Source of the DNA: Alectoria sarmentosa
Lineage: Eukaryota > Ascomycota > Lecanoromycetes > Lecanorales > Parmeliaceae
Length of the DNA: 64,000 nucleotides
Reading direction: 5' to 3'
NCBI GenBank assembly: GCA_009733775.1
Contig: WOGZ01000055.1
Coordinates: 62,001 to 126,000 of the forward strand
Below, one piece after another: positions 1-13,126 of this stretch (position 1 is the stretch's first letter; each line of letters begins with the position of its first letter). The notes under the pieces were generated by a model that saw nothing but the letters and a program-made list of their open reading frames with translations, made no database searches and was not told the DNA's origin. A program made the translations under genes and the position numbers.

Positions 1-1049
1 AGGAAGGCGAGATAGGAGAGCGAGGATGGAGCGGAGGAGGGGATGATTGAGTTCGGAGATTGGGGTGTCGGCCGGGGGTGTGGTGGGATCTGAGGGTGGG
101 CTGTCGGAAGCAGTTGATAGGTAGGATGGTGGAAGGGAGGTGAGGTAGGCTTTGAGGAGTTGGATGCGGGTGTGGAGCATCTTTACTGCGTTGGCGCGGG
201 CGGTGAGAGATGCAATGACTGTCTCTCTACACGTTAGCAATCTCCTCATCGGTCGGGAAACGGTGAAGGCGTACGTTCTTCATCCTCACTGGACAATATA
301 CTCGAATCGTCTACGGCTTTACTCTCCCGGTCAACCGCCTTCCCTTTCTTGTCCACCTGCCCCACAGCCTTCTGCGACGCCTGCCCTTTCGTATCCTTCG
401 CTGCACTGTCGATAGCTGTAGCGTTCCCTCCGCCCCGAGCTACGAAGTCCACGCTTATCATCTCTGCTTCCCCCGTCTCCACACTGTAAGGTATTTCGCG
501 AAACTTCAAGTCTAAAGGTGCTTCGGCACCATCAATTTCCATGCCTTGGCCTTCGTTGTTGTCGTAGACGGATTCGTATATCGTTAACGGCAATTTACCG
601 CCCACTGCTGCGCCTTCAAGAACGCTCGATGGGTGGAAGGCGAGGAGAACGGCGGTTTCATTATAGGTGTGTAGAATCTGCTGATGAATAGGCACATGTA
701 CGCCCTCCGGCCCCGTCACTGGGGTCGTAGTGAACCATCCCACCAATTCCAAGGCTGGGGCTAAATGTACATCCTTATACTGCTGCAACCGATCCTTGAA
801 CCATGCCTCGTGCAGTAGTACCTGTCCATTGTTCTGAACGGTCTGGCAATCGAAAGCGTGCTCAAGGCTGACTGAGCGACCGGACTGCTGACCGATGAGA
901 GCGCCAACTATTGGGGGACTTTGCCGGCGGAGCGTGTGGCGTGTTATGTAGTCAGAGATTGTGAGGAGGATGAGAGGGTGCAGGTTTATATGGAGGTCGG
1001 AGGAGGGGGATTTGTGGGTTGAGAGGAGAGAGGTTGAGGTAGGAGCCAT
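1..1049 (-). CDS. csnF: COP9 signalosome subunit 6 (CSN6), 3' end outside window
   Basis: CSN6 is a scaffold subunit of the COP9 signalosome, the nuclear/cytoplasmic complex that removes NEDD8 from cullins. Exon 1 (1049-275) encodes an MPN domain from about residue 20 to 200, including PIVGALIGQQSGR and GWFTTTP. The JAMM zinc ligands (HxH before the conserved Ser/Asp) are absent, as is normal for CSN6, so this is the non-catalytic MPN partner of CSN5. A serine/acidic linker precedes an intron (225-274, branch TGCTAAC, acceptor TAGAG). Exon 2 (224-1) resumes in frame with VIASLTARANAVKMLHTRI, the helical C-terminal bundle typical of CSN6/RPN8 paralogues, and runs off the window. The exact acceptor among three overlapping AGs was chosen by reading frame. 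The ATG at 1049 gives the usual N-terminus. RPN8 and eIF3f are less likely because of the linker and the missing metal ligands. Confidence 0.88.
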
Positions 1050-2347
1050 GGTGAGCGACAGCTGATGCAGGTATTTTCAGTGAAGAGTGGGCATTTGGAG
1101 CTGAAGAAAAGTTAAGCTTGAGAGTTGTCGTCGGCTACCCAGTGTGTTGATGCTGAAGGAAAGTCCAAGGTACTTGGCTTGGCGTAATTTGACGCTAAGA
1201 TATGAAGATTTAGTGCACGCATAAATATTGGGTGGTACACAATTCAGCTTTGCATTGATTACATAGTGAAAAAATGAATTATCTTTGCATGATTTTGCAG
1301 CCGCTTCATTGGTCTATGCACAAGAAGCTAATCTTTCGATCGATAGCAAGCCTCTATCTAGGGAAGCATTATGTTCAGCCTCGTTCTTACACTGGCCCAC
1401 ACCTCCTATTTTGAGAACCCCTTCATTATCTCCTAAGCGCACCTAAAAGACAGTCGATAGCAGCAAGCAGCGTTATTAAGGCGAGATATGGCACGAGACG
1501 CAAATCTAGCTCTCCCCTGAGTACTTTTCTTAATGGGCTGGTGGATAATCGTACTTACCTCTTGTACAACTTATAAGTTTACAACTCATCAGGCTGAATT
1601 ATGCAACTTCGGCCTGCTTGCCTGCCGCAGCGAGGGGCCATTAAGCATCCGTTCCAAACGCTTTTCCCACAACATCATGCATTGATGCAACCCCCACGTC
1701 TGATTGTCCAGTCTCGGAGTTTTGCCACCCTCCACCGTCTCCTGATCCTGCTGAGCGAGACAAGAAGATGAAAGCTGGCGACAGGTGACGTGAGTTCAAA
1801 GTCCAGGTATATGCCCGCCCGAGCGCGTACATTTTCCAAGCAAGGGAAGAACCCCCTAGTTCCTAACCCTCCGTTGGCAAGCGCCGAGAAAACATCAGAG
1901 TTCTTGACAAAATGTCGCCTTGGATATCAAAGGTATGAGCGCTGTTTAGAAAGCTGAGTTTGGTTGGCCCGTAAATGCACGAAAATCGATAGTATAAATT
2001 GTTCAATAGCAAGGCATCAACTGGGGGGTCCCCGCAAGACATTTGCTTGCATAATCCCAGCCATACGATGCAGGCGAATGCTTAGCCTGACGATGGACGA
2101 ATCCCATTTCTGCAGGATGGTCCACAATGGTAGGATTGTGAGGGCTGTAGTGAGGTAACAGCAACGTGATGATAAGCTGGGTTGCATGAATTCACGGTGA
2201 CCGAACCGCCAATCAGTCGTTGAGAATCCAATTGAGCAAGCCCGAATCTTTTATTCACAATCCATTGCATCACTGTTTCATGCCTTGGCACTGCCAGCCA
2301 TGAAGAAAATTAAATGGGTCTCTATTTAGATACACGCCGAGATTTCA
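1050..2347. other. Intergenic region, no supported gene
   Basis: This is the 5' flank of the CSN6 gene and the 3' flank of the Est1-type gene. Only short overlapping ORFs without recognisable domains or splice-compatible partners are present. I see no tRNA, repeat or clear regulatory motif. Confidence 0.6.
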
Positions 2348-5300
2348 TCATGGTTTATACAACTCAGGGCGATCTGGATCATTGAACCTGAGCAATTCTT
2401 CGAGTTTCTGGGGATCCGAGGCATAATCGACCGGTTCCTCTTCAGTTTTCTCTGACTTCCAGGGCGATGAATCGGGGTCAATGATAGTACTTGAAGGCCA
2501 TGACAATACCTTGGTATTATCAAATCCATCCGCAGCGCCTACAGGTGAAATCTTTTCGGGACCAGCGTCCTTCATCGTAATATCGTCAGCAACGTCGTCT
2601 TGTTCAAAGTGCTTAGGAGAGTCGGGAACGGCAGGTACATCTTCAGTGCGATTCTCTGTTGGAGTCGATGCTCGCGTCGACTCTTCCGAAGCATCCTGCG
2701 AGTCGGACGGAGCGAAACTCATGGTTCGAGGTGTGTCAGCGATCGTCCCCACATCTTCCATGGCGCTGTCTTCGTCACTGAAGTCTGCTCTTGTTTGGGC
2801 TTTTATCTCAATCTGATCTGACAAAGTCTCCGTCGTTGAGAACTCACAAAGCTCGCTGGCGTAATCGGTAGGCCAGAATAATCTGGCACCTTCGTCATAA
2901 TATATCCACTTCTTTGCCTAGCACAGAGTTAGTAGGACACCCAAAGCAATCATAGTCAGACAAACAGAAGCTATGATGTGCCCATGCCAAAAGATCCTGT
3001 CGGCGCGCGGCTTAGCCATGGATGGTAAATCCAGTGAACGTTCATCATCATCGATCATAGCACCCGCAAACCAGGCCTCTGGGAAGATCCACTGGCTGTA
3101 CAGCTGGCCCCGCATGACGAAATCCTCTGGGAGTGGTCGGTCAAGTCCTTCCTCTGATTCGGGAAAGTCTTTAGAACGAAAGGCCGGATCCGAAGCTCGA
3201 GACGGTGTGGATAGAGAATTAAGGAAGGAGCAGATTTCGTTCCATGGAACGTACGCTTCGATGCACTTCATAGCCTGTTCGACACTGACAAGAGTCCGAA
3301 GGAATACGAGATATACATGCACCAAGGGATGAACGTTTGGGTCCTCAAGGCGTCTCAGACAAATGCTCAAAGTGCTGAATGCAATTTTGGCAGCCAGCGC
3401 AATGAATTCTACGGATGGTCTTGAAGAGGACGAAGACATTACAGCTTCGAAGTCTGATATTTCGAACCTGGCCAGTTGTGGGTTGCTTTGAGAGTCCGAG
3501 GACTTGGGAAAGCCAGGCCGGGCAGCCTCATCTTTTGCAATGTTAGCATTCTCAAAGGCCTCAAATGCCAAGCGGAGGATTGGCTTTGGTACTCCATGTT
3601 TGGCAATTCCATATTCGAACAACGCAGCAATATTTGCAAGCGCAGCAAAGACTCCAATTTCCTTGAATCTGGTAGCAATCTTGGTAACGTAATTATCTAA
3701 TAAATTGTCGGCTTCCAGTTCCATGGTCGCCTCATTGAATTGGTTCGAAGGATCAGCGGGACCTTTCGTAAATAAAATCCCATGTGCTCTAATAAAAATG
3801 GTCTCAAACGAGGAGGATCGACGGGTTACTGAATCCTTGCCGTTGAGAATGGGATTGAAGAGCGTCATGATACTTCCTTTGGCACTTTCGAAAGGAGTGA
3901 CGCAAGTCAAGGATCTGGTGTATAGCGATAGCTGCTCGAGGGTATAAGGACGAGCAAGAATAGCCAGATGATGATACAGCCGTCCAACATTTGGGCTCTT
4001 GTCAGCTGCTTTGTTATACCAGAAACGGGCGACGTTGCTCCAAACCTCGCGGTCCTTGGGTTCGTCATCCTCAATGGCCATCCTGTACCTTCCTAGGTCC
4101 CCTAAATGAAGACATATGAGTAAATCAAAGACACTATTTGGATTCTCGGAATTTACCGAGACACTCGATCCAGGTATCCTCGAAGGTCGATACCGTTTCA
4201 TAAAGTAGAGCCATCATCGAGTATGCTATGTAAATGAAGGCGAGCATATGCTCCAGTGACTGTGGAAGCCTGTGCCGCAAGACTTCGAGAAAGGCGTGGA
4301 TCCCATGTCGCCACATTCGAGCTGGCATGGAGTACTTGGCTGCTAATCTACTTAGAGCTGGGCTTGCAGAAGGATGCTGCGATGCCAGAAAGAAATCGTG
4401 GTGCTCGTGTAGAAGTTGTTTGTGAAGTGCAATGAGTGACTGCCATTGATCATTCTTTAAGTCGATCTTTTTGGATGGGTCCTTTTCCTGAGCGGCCGCA
4501 GACTGTCTTTCGTCAATGTCGATGCATTTAGCCTCGACCATGACCAAGCCAGCATAGATTCCCTTCACTTCCACTACAAGCTGCTCATGAGAGATGGGTC
4601 TGGTGTCCGGCTGTAGGAGCATCTCAGGTTCAGCTTCCGAACCTTCAGGCGGTTCATCTTCTGGTGGAGTGTCGCCCCCGGAAAGTGGTTTGTCCGTTCC
4701 TAGTTTTATGGGCTTTTGCGATCCTTCCAAACTTGTAGAGTTAGGTTCATTTGGCATGGGCTGTTCCTGGTGGGTCTTCAAAGCCTGCCTTCTGTTCCTC
4801 TGGAGAAGACCTGGCTTCCTGGGTTTAGAGCCGTGGTCCTTTGAAGGATTGAGACGACGAGAGGGATTATTCGCAAGAGATTGATGCCTATCCCGTTGGA
4901 AGACTTTCCCAATATTGGGCTGGTCCGTATTGGGGTCCCATAGTAGGGTTGTCGCACCATGAGTATCACGTCTATATTCTAGATCACTGGTCTGGTAAAT
5001 TTCGTCGCTGACTTCCTGGTTCGAGAATCCGCCAGAAGCAGTTTTGGCGTGGTGTCCTCTTGTAGCCACCGAATGAGCAGCAGGATTTCCCAGTTGGGGA
5101 TCAGGCGACTCTGCCTCATCTTCGGCGCCTCGTTTCCGAGTGGGAGCATCAGGTGAGGTTTGCTTGTCGTTTGCTGCTGGGGGTTTCCCTTGTAGCCTCG
5201 GCTGGTTTTGGTCTCGTCCGCCTTGACCAATTGTAAGCTTACCAGTGTCATCAATCCATTCGCCTTGCACTTGTGCGTAGCTGGGAGCAGAGACCGGCCG

Positions 5301-5747
5301 TTTAGGACTGATAGGCCTCAACCCTTCTGTAGATTTTTTCTTCGCGACTACTTTGCGATTGGAGGACGGCTTCGACACGGATCGGCGGGCTGGAGCCTGG
5401 CTTGCCTTGTTCTGCCTGCTGAGCGGAGGGTCAGCAGATAGGACTTGCAGGAGGCGAGGCTATGCCCCAGCCAGGCACGTGCACGAAGGACTCCGATGAA
5501 GCCTTGCCGACTACATTACGTACGCTTTGCCCAAGAAGATTTGTTTTGCTTCAACCCCCTCTGTGGATTCTGTGACCTCTGGGGAGTCTGGGTGAGCTTG
5601 CTTTGCGTGCTCCCATAACTTGGAGCCTGCATTCGAAGGTTGGTTGCAAATGGGACAAGTGTAGCGGCTGGCAGCTCCTCCTCTTGCGGCAGAACGGAAC
5701 GCATCCTGAAATTTGGTGGCAACGTCGGATGATTTTTCGTGGTTCAT
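2348..5747 (-). CDS. Est1-type (SMG5/7-like) DNA/RNA-binding domain protein with N-terminal C2H2 finger
   Basis: Four exons are modelled: 5747-5524, 5418-4157, 4101-2966 and 2917-2348, giving 3192 nt and 1063 residues, all phases consistent. The introns (105, 55 and 48 nt) have good branch sites, e.g. CTACTAAC before the last acceptor. Residues 31-52 form a classical C-x2-C-x12-H-x4-H zinc finger. A long low-complexity basic/acidic linker follows. Then comes a helical TPR-like region with WRHGIHAFLEVLRHRLP, WIECLGDLGRYRMA (across the second intron) and GRLYHHLAILARP, which is the signature block of fungal Est1/EBS1-like proteins acting in telomere or nonsense-mediated decay pathways. The C-terminus is acidic and low complexity. 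A TAA immediately before the ATG at 5747 fixes the start. A GTG-initiated ORF at 5378 lacks any ATG, which supports the upstream zinc-finger exon. The exact function cannot be told from sequence. Confidence 0.82.
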
Positions 5748-8700
5748 TTAGTCGTCGGTCACCAGGCCGTGTAGAGAGGCCAAAGCGCAAGTACTGGCTG
5801 GTGCTTGTTAGCTTCATGGGAGAGGGAAGGGACAGGATAGGACAAGACGAGTAAGCGGAAGGCGGTGACAAACGTTTGTGGCGAAGTTCCGGAGTCACTC
5901 ATTGCTTGGCCTCGGCACAGCAGCAGCTGATAAGTTGAAAAAGAGGTCGACGCTTTCCCGAAGATTTTCTAGCAACGTGACTTGACCTCGGCCGAGATTG
6001 AGAGCAGCAGCGAGTAATAGCGAGCACTCACGACTTTCCAGTCGGATGTCAGCTCTCGTATGTCTCGAAATTGAAGAAGAAGCTTCCTTTTCAGATACTG
6101 ATGCGGCTCTGCTTCCTCCCCCACCCTCTAGGGCTTTCGCGAACCAGGCGAATTTAGGCATCACCAGCGTGCAGATCCAATCCAATCTCACTCCACCGAC
6201 AATTTCCCAATGACTACATATGGCACGGCTATCGCTTTCCCTTAGATATTCTCCGACGCCCTTACTCGACATACCTAGGTCATCCAGCGCCATGGAGGAT
6301 GATGGTAGCCTCACTTTAGGATTCCTGCGTCGTTCGGGTAGAGAGGACTTGCCTGCAGTCGCCTTCTCCTGTTCGCGTAGAGAATTGCAAACCACCTATG
6401 TCAACCGGTCATGGAAAAAGAGGGACTTGCGGCTTGGACGTCCTTTAATATGAATCTAAAGCGACAATTGAACAAGGGCAGCTCACTGCTCGACCAACGG
6501 TGGATAGTACTGTCCACAGGAAGCTGCTCCTATTGTAGCCTTCTCAGCTTAGTCCCGCCCACGCCTGTTTCCAAGCTTGCCAGCATGCTTGCAGTGTATT
6601 GTGCTATCACACGAGCGAAGCTTCGGAGCCTATACTAGAACTCGTATACCTGAGCTATCGCGATTTCTTCCTTTGTTCGTGTGAACTATCGAGCTATCCA
6701 GAGCCTTCAGCCTTGCCCTAACCGAGAAAGCCGTACGCCTCATTCTTCCATACTTTATGGCTCAACACACTGCTGTTCCTGTTGCGGCCTCTTCTTCGAC
6801 CGCTTGATATGAGGCTGTTTGGAACGTCAGTCGCACTCACGCTCGCCATCTACCGGTACGCATAGTTGCGGCGGACCATCTCAAACACGTGGTGAAACTT
6901 CATATAACCTCCTACATGCTCACTTGACATCACTCCCTATAGAAACACCGCGAATTTCCATGGAGCTGACGGAGTTGATTACGGCTCTGCCTCATCAGAA
7001 TTGCATAATTTTCGCAGACTTTTAGTGGCTGAAAAATGGCGCAGAATGTTTCGAAGAGATTTCACCGTGCGCCTGAAAAATTGATAACGTCCCTTCGCAG
7101 TTCTTACTGGTCCCCCCCAACATCATCACCAATGACTCTCCAACAGGACTCCAGACTCTATTGAAGGCAAGGGTCTAGATCATCAGCCTTGTTTAAAAAG
7201 ATGGCGAAGTGACCAGCGTCCAGAAGGGGTTGGGGAGAGAGGCTGAAAAGGGAATGATCCGGATTGCCTTGATTTAAGATGGACACTTCATCGTTATCGA
7301 AAGATGTATCAGAGCCTTGAGAAAGATCTGGGAAGCGGGTCCTATCCCCACGCTTTTTTGAAGGCACCCAGTTTCGCCCAGAGTTAAGGCGTCAGACTTA
7401 TATCACACCTTGCCTACTTTGCTGTCATGTGCGCTGGCTAAACTGGCCTACTTTGATTACAGGTGGGTTTCGCTCGAGGCGGTGTAAAATTCGAAGGCAC
7501 AAGGCGGCCTCAGATCGATGATTGGTAAGATGATTCAAGACACATAAGTATCTACCCTCGCCAAGTGAGCGCGCTCTCCATCTATGCTTGGATATTTGAA
7601 TGCGGGCTATGTCAGCCATCATTGATTGACTAAGCAAGCAACCGCAATTGCATGATGTCTACGAAAGCTCAGAGAACGATCCTGTCCAGTGAGGCTTCCG
7701 AGTTCAGAGTTCTTGTCTGCTGCTAGATTTCAGCAATTTCGAGTAGACACGCTCCCCAAAGCACCACTTTCCAAAACTCATCTACAGCCACAGCAATATT
7801 CTTGGAATTCAGAAACTTGACGAATGTGTTATTCACCGATGCAAGGCCCGCTGTAGACTGGATCTTGTCCCCTTCCAAACTCGGTCTCATGAATCATCAT
7901 TGTATACGAGAGGCTTACGGCTCGTCCGAGCAGCGGCGCGGAGGGTCTCTTGTTTCCACGCCAATCCCGGCTCTTTAACGTCTCCAATCGCAACATTTAG
8001 CTGCTTCTAGATCTACAAGATCCTAGTTGGTTATTTGAAAGCATTATCCAATTGCTCTATCGAGAACGCATGGAACAATAGTGCTTATGCCCCCATTCGA
8101 TTTTCTCCTCTGCTCCCAGCCTGCAAACTTTATGCCATATGTCTTGGTTGGCTCAGGATATGTTTTCGCTGTGTGCTTCTCAGCTGGTATGTAACAGTGG
8201 CGTCTCACCGTCATTGCAGAGAATTGGCCTTGGCAGCCGCGAAGTTGTTCCTGGAATTTAAGATCTGTATCGATGTGTGGTTTGGAACGTTCGAGAAGCA
8301 ATGAAGATCATGAAGACATAGAAACCCTGCTTTATTGAACATGGGTTTCGGTGGCAATTTCGGACAGGGCATCAAAAATGGCTGCTGATCCGTAGAGCAG
8401 GTTCTTGTTGGTCAACCGCCTGACAATCCAATAACGCCTTTCACCATAATGCCAACTTAATTTTAAGCTGATGTGGGTATCAAATATTTCATGGGACTTT
8501 GGGGAATGCAAATTTGAGTCTTTGCCTTAAAAGTCATCACTTCACAGTGGCGGTGGTGGCGGGAAATGAAATTCTCAAAATTAGTACTTGGTGGCGAGAA
8601 CTTAGATCACTTTCTCTCCTCTCCAAATCGCACTACTTCGCAAAATGCCACCCACCTGCCACTTGTGCTTGGCCGAAATAGCATTACACCCTTCTCCCAG

Positions 8701-11700
8701 GCACCAGTCAATACGATAACAGTGTCGCCTCCAAGAAGGAATTCGGATCAGAAGACCACGAATCAGAATGATGTGTTGCAGTCCCATATTGTGAAGATTT
8801 CAATCGTACCAAACACCAAATTGCGTACCCCTAAGCTACAGTTGCCTAGTGTCCTGTTGTTCGCTTCGAAAAGTCTGGGGGACCTTCAACCTCTCACAAA
8901 TGCAATTTGAGCTTGCAAACTCCCGAGCATTGAACTGATGATGGCTTTTAGTATGAATGGTGGAAACCAAAGAAGTCCTACTGCTGGATTTGCCCCAATA
9001 TTGCTATTGCTAGGAGTGAGCAGGGGCTAGATTCGACAAGCTGCATGAAGAATGTTCTACCACGCGATGAACGAGATGCCTCACGTCCTCAGTGGGCGGT
9101 CAATGAGAATGTTGCGATAAGCCATCATGCTGTCTGGCAGAATGAGGAGGCCCCAAACATGCTTCAATCAGTCGTCTAATCTTGTGATACTCGGCATACG
9201 CCCTATGTTTGCAAGGGGTTACGAATCGCTGAGGTATTCACATCTGCGCTCCTGCCTTTCTCGACTCCAATTGCAGTAGCATAAGATATCCGGAACGTCC
9301 ATCGGCTCGCGACGCGTCCTTGTCTCCCACCTCCCAATACCAGTCGTTGTGACCAGACACGGAAGGCTGGTCGCAACAGTGCTTACGCCTAGTATTCGGC
9401 AAGCGTCTCAGTGCTGCTGGTCTAGCGTGTGAGCCTTACAGCATTATTTGTTGGCACGGCTACGAATAACAAAATATCCAAACAATTTTCATTTATACAG
9501 ATCTTTTGCCAGGACACTTGGCTCCACAGGTGCAGCCTCATTCTTACCGATGTACAGCAACACTCTGCACGAACGAAACTATGGACCAACGCGTGGCTTA
9601 AGGACGTATCCGTTCTTGCCTAGAAGACTAAGTCCTACACCATCCATGTCTTAGCATGTGGGGACAGTTACCAGAGTGCGAACCATGATCATCATTTTGA
9701 GTAGCTCAACTCGTCCAAAAAGGCCTCACACCATAAGCATGACGGTACGGGTCTTCATGTCAAGGTCCGTACGGCTGTGCGTAAGCCCTGGAACTGTCAT
9801 CCGAGGATAGGCCTTTTGTTTGTCCAAATTACGGGTCGAGTGAAAGGGAATATGCATTAGGCCTGATCCGTAGTGCATCTTCTGGGCGCGCGCTCGGATG
9901 CGAAGTACTCGTGAATACCACTGTATACCTCGAATGGGTCCTGTTCATGGGAATTTGCTTGAGTCGTGCAATATGGGTTTAGGACTCTACAAGTATTACT
10001 TGAAAATCGTGCCAATCCATCAGTCGAGGATGCTGGAATAAATGGGAGGCAGCGACCAAACCTATTCTCCACGTATCGAGCTGAAGGATCGTCGCTGGGG
10101 TACCATTATGTGCTTCGCAGTCGCAGACACACCCTCTGGGAGAAATCAGAATATTCGCTCTCTGCCAGTTCCCGGTGCTTGGACCTTGGCTGGATCCAAT
10201 GAAGCAAAGCGATCCATAGACACACTTTCAATTTTTCGCCACATCGGAGTTTTGTCATTGGTTCCACTTTGGTTGACTTGCATCCGCCAACCAAACATCC
10301 TTCCTCACTTCGCCAAATTCTTCCGCTCCATTCATCGTGCCACGCACAGCAGATTTTCTTAGATACCTTTGCCCCGTTTACTCGTCACGAATACCAGAAG
10401 CTCTTCGAGAGCCTTGAAATGCAGAGCAGGTACATGGAACGTACGGTTTTCATGTGCACTATCTCGGGTGGCAGTGGCTCATTGAGGTTGTACATCGTAT
10501 CGCGTTCAGAGTGGCAAAAAGCTGCAGCTGATTTGGAAGCATGACTGCCTCCGACGGAGGGTAAGACGCTTGAATGAAGAGTTGTCAGCTCAACTCCGTG
10601 TATCGGAGTCCTTCACTGTGCGAACGGCGCTATCTGTGAGATATTCGACTACTGATCACGAGACTATGAACAGGTAATCGGTTCGGATTATCAAATCTTT
10701 CAGTCTACGGCGGTGTGGACACCAAGTCCACAGATGAAGTTAGAAATCCGAAGTACGGCTTCCACTATTACCAGTGACTCTTCCGCCTAATCTATAGCGC
10801 CCGACATTTCGAAAAACGATATAGGCAACTCTTGCTTGAAGTCAACAACACTGGCCTTGCCGTCACTTCCGCTTCAGACTTCAATTTCCGCTAGTGCTTA
10901 TGCTCTTGAACCGACAGAACTGACAGCTTCGTATTGCCAGTAACGAGGAGGATATTGCTTGGTAATACTGTACCCAGCCCTGCAACTAGGAAGAAACGAG
11001 GGATTAAGATCGGTTCGACAGGCACTCGCGATGACAAAGATTTTCCAAATTGTGGGTGGCGCTACGGTGGCAACAAGGAAGTGGCGGTGAAGTGTACTAG
11101 GGTTGGTGGCGTTCGATGCGGTGCCATACGGTGCCACGCTTACATGAGCGAAAAGACGGATAGTAAACCTCGGCAGAAATTGAGGTTCTGTTGGATTCAA
11201 GGGCAAGCCACCTGTACTTGGAGCGATGGGTGCCTTTATACTGACGAGTATGATGATAGGTGACAGAGAGAGGAAATTCATGCAGATTCGAACACTAGCA
11301 AGACTTGACAAGATCAAGGCCATCCTCCTTCCATCCTCGTCGTATTGCGCCGTCTCAGTCTTGCTTCATACTCTACTACTGCTCCAGGATTGAATCACAA
11401 TGAGACGTCTCATCCAGATATTCTCTTCGTATCTTAGGCTGCAAATACGAAGACCAAGCTTGGAGGACGCTGGGCATATCCGGACTCAAGACTCGCTGCC
11501 ATCTGGATACTTGAGAGGCTGAACGAACCTCAGCGTGAATCTGAGGCACTCTACTAGGAGTCCTGCTTGTGTTCACCTGGTAAGATGGTAATGGATAAGC
11601 ACATACTGCTGACCTCCTTCCTGTATCTAGCTATACTACTTATTTGGAAATGATATGTTTCAACGTACACAGACTGAAACTACCTCGCTAATTGAACCGA

Positions 11701-13126
11701 GGGCCTCAGCGAAGTCTCAGAGATTGAACTTTCGACCCAAACTACGGTCAAGTTACGACTAGTTACCCTCCGCACTTGTGTGGCCTAGAGCATGCCAACA
11801 AAATAGATGAACACATCTGCCGACTAGGTGGCCACTCTGGTTGTCTTTACGCAAACACGGGAAACCAGACCGAGCCCACTACGTTCATAGAATCGAGGGA
11901 TAGGTTCGTGAATTGGATGAATTCTGTCCGTAGAGCCATTGCTTCGGCAGCTATGATGCTTCTCCTCCAAGTACTCATGTATTTGTTCTTAGCTTTTCGC
12001 ACTCCAATCCACCTCTTCGGTCTGGCTTTTGTAGTCGACATTATACCAGACCATAAGGATTAAAACACATGACGCGCAAGTCTGGGTTGAAGCAGATTTG
12101 AACGAAATACAAAGCCAGATTATGCGGCAACGCTCTGAGTATCCTATTTTTATCATGTTTCTCGACCACTTGATCTTTTCACTGGTAAGCTTGTTATGCA
12201 TCTCCACTAAATCAAACATCGATGGTATTGATATGCCAAGCCTCGGGTGAGTTTCTTCGAGTCAATTGTGCGTCTCACGCGGCTCGCTTTTACCCCGTCC
12301 TACTCTCATTAAACATCGGCACATTGAAAGCATCATCTTCAGGAAAGGCCTACAAGCCAGATATGCGTCCGATAAAATTGTTAAAAATAGTCTCATCCAT
12401 CATTTGAGACCCAAGGGATACGGGACCGCCAGCTCTGTACGGTATTCACTGAAAGAACGGAGACTCGTCGGCTACTCTCAAGTCTCAAGGTTTGTCTCCT
12501 AGTGCCAGCCTTCATGAAGCCACTCCTGATTCAGAGTGCAAGATTCAAAGTTGAGCTTGAGCAAGCCGCAACTTCCAGTGCGGGTTCACAAAGTGCGACC
12601 GAAGTGCTGGGTGACACAAAGCACTTCCAGAAACCACGCTCCATCAGGCTTTGCTGGTCTTCTCGAGTTAAAAGACAATTGACATGGTAGAAGATCTACG
12701 TGAGTCCTTGGATACCAGATACTACAAAGTCCTTGCGTAAAGGGACCGGGCTCGATCTGAGTTGCTGCTTGGTTGTCGCCACTAAAGCTCTTCCATCTTC
12801 CAATCTTAGAGCAAAACACGGCAGGCACGGTGGTCAATATGCCATGATCTGCGCATACTGGGTTCCTGTGATGAAAGCCGCTTGAATTTATCTTTGTGAT
12901 GAGAAGAGTGAAGTCTTCGAGATCGAGGAACTCACAGCAAATAAATGTTTGAAAGGAACCAGAGACAACAAATACTCGTCATTATTTTTCTCTCCGTCAG
13001 GTTTAACAGAACAGCGTCGGATCTCGCTAATCTCTCTCCGGAACACTTTCTACCCACCCCGAAGTTACTTCCTTTGCCCACTTTCACTCAGCTGCTCGCA
13101 ACCATTACCTCTGGTCTCTACTACCA
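5748..13126. other. 7.4-kb gene-poor region
   Basis: No ORF here has a recognisable domain, convincing codon structure or splice-consistent neighbour. The longest (minus, 6395-5895, 166 codons; minus, 11323-10898, 141 codons) overlap equally open frames on the other strand. The first few hundred bases are the 5' flank of the Est1-type gene. Composition is ordinary and I could not identify transposase or reverse transcriptase remnants by eye. Old decayed sequence or a non-coding RNA cannot be excluded. Confidence 0.55.

Noticed and set aside
5895..6395. Minus-strand ORF of 166 codons
   Set aside because: No domain, opposite-strand ORFs overlap it, and it sits in the 5' flank of the Est1-type gene; not enough to call a gene.
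10898..11323. Overlapping minus (141 codons) and plus (109 codons) ORFs
   Set aside because: Both strands are open with no family match or splice context; looks like chance.
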